Source: Marchantia polymorpha subsp. ruderalis (lineage: Eukaryota > Streptophyta > Marchantiopsida > Marchantiales > Marchantiaceae). Taken from it: a DNA stretch of 64,000 bases. Below are positions 63,105 through 64,000 of this stretch, piece by piece. The position numbers and the translations under genes were made by a program. The notes below the pieces were generated by a model, which was not told where the DNA came from, ran no database searches, and saw only the letters and a program-made list of their open reading frames with translations. The first letter of the stretch is position 1; the number at the start of each line of letters is the position of its first letter. The DNA lies in the NCBI GenBank assembly GCA_037833965.1, contig AP031352.1:600501-664500 (forward strand), in the 5' to 3' direction.

Positions 63105-64000
63105 TCGTCCCCTGCTTTAGTTTATAGTAATATCTCGAACAAGCGCTCTTTTGCAGTGGGTTGTTAATGTCACAACTTACTGCTACCGCGCTTAAAAGAT
63201 TTTGGGTTGGACCTCGCTGAGAGACGGTCCAACGCTGCAATTTTGACGTCCCTGAGACATTTTTTTTTTAAAACAAAGAGTACTTTTTTAGCGTAATGTA
63301 GTGCAGATATCAAAACTTAAATTGTACTCTTTATATTTTTTCAAACGATATGACACAGAAATTGACCAAAAAGATGAAAGGGCGAATGATGGTTAAAAAC
63401 AATGATGTCAATTCGTAGATTGCCTTTTCTTTTTCTTTTTCTGAGAATTGAATCAATCAATAGATGTACCATTGGGATAACTATTATGTTGAAATTGTGA
63501 AGACTCAGATTTGTTCGATAAGATATATTCAAGCTTATAAGGCGCATGGAGCTTTTATAAAAATTGCGAGCGAGATGATTTGTGGAACTGTGAAATGCTG
63601 AGTTTTTGTTAGTGAGAGTTTCGTGCTTATTATCCAATAAAAAACCTCTTCCACAACATTTGATGATATATGCACAAGGTAGATGGAAATCCTCAATGTG
63701 AATATATGGTGCATTCCGTGTCAAAGCAGAAGTAGTCAGCTTTCAAACGAGAATTTCATGGCAGATACAGTGTAGTGCAACTTGGCGCCTACAGTAGATG
63801 AAGTCAGTATATTGGTCATTATATATACAGGTGAAGATAGAGTAAGAAGTATTTTGTTGAAGTATCGTCTAAGAAGTTTCGTTTTGTAAGTTTTGTCGCT
63901 TATTCAGAAGAAAAAGTGAAATTATTTAAAGAAAAAGCTACAACTATTCAGGAGAATAACAAGAACGCTTTCTCAGTAATTCATGTAAGAGAATGATTGA
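63105..64000. other. Non-coding DNA to the window end
   Basis: No gene is recognised. A minus-strand open frame (63341-63724) has no identifiable domain. Confidence 0.4.

Noticed and set aside
62989..63240. Minus-strand open frame containing RPGIEPGSVPWQGTILPLDHRC
   Set aside because: This peptide is the well-known antisense translation of a tRNA gene; the tRNA-Gly at 63034-63104 explains it.
1..64000. CRISPR arrays, bacterial operons or prophage
   Set aside because: No regularly spaced direct repeats; genes have spliceosomal introns and plant-type products, so a prokaryotic reading does not fit.

Overview
The window looks like nuclear DNA of a land plant, most likely a bryophyte and probably a Marchantia-type liverwort. 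The evidence is plant-specific or plant-typical genes with GT-AG introns (a GT34 xyloglucan xylosyltransferase, an INO80C subunit, a plastid-type MutS2, an LRR receptor kinase, a bHLH factor), plant Ty3/gypsy and Ty1/copia retroelements, and a decayed coiled-coil repeat gene at 44.6-47.1 kb. That last one resembles, from memory and unverified, a multicopy hypothetical-protein family annotated many times in Marchantia polymorpha. The species call is an inference.

Layout: 1.4-2.7 kb, intronless XXT-like gene (minus). 2.8-10.3 kb, non-coding with microsatellites and a perfect 67-bp tandem duplication. 10.3-14.5 kb, very AT-rich block. 14.8-16.2 kb, INO80C gene (three exons), followed after only 80 bp by a four-exon MutS2 gene (16.28-20.19 kb), both plus. 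21.0-26.7 kb, 5'-truncated, inactivated Ty3/gypsy element (minus) whose pol carries a DNMT3-like cytosine methyltransferase between protease and reverse transcriptase, and a PHD finger after integrase. 32.4-35.5 kb, GC-rich LRR receptor-like kinase (plus) with a TATA box. 36.7-37.1 kb, germin-like pseudogene (minus). 37.2-44 kb, AT-rich DNA with a Ty1/copia RNase H relic. 44.6-47.1 kb, the coiled-coil repeat pseudogene. 47.3-53.5 kb, mostly AT-rich non-coding DNA. 53.6-55.2 kb, bHLH gene (minus) with a low-complexity upstream region. 63.03 kb, tRNA-Gly(GCC).

The genes do not form a pathway; they are independent plant housekeeping, wall, signalling and regulatory genes separated by repeat-derived DNA. 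The most striking system is the retroelement that joins a predicted DNA-methylation writer to a predicted histone-tail reader in one polyprotein. This copy is dead: five in-frame stops, at least three frameshifts, and loss of the 5' LTR, gag and half of the protease. All exon boundaries were read by eye from splice signals and protein continuity.
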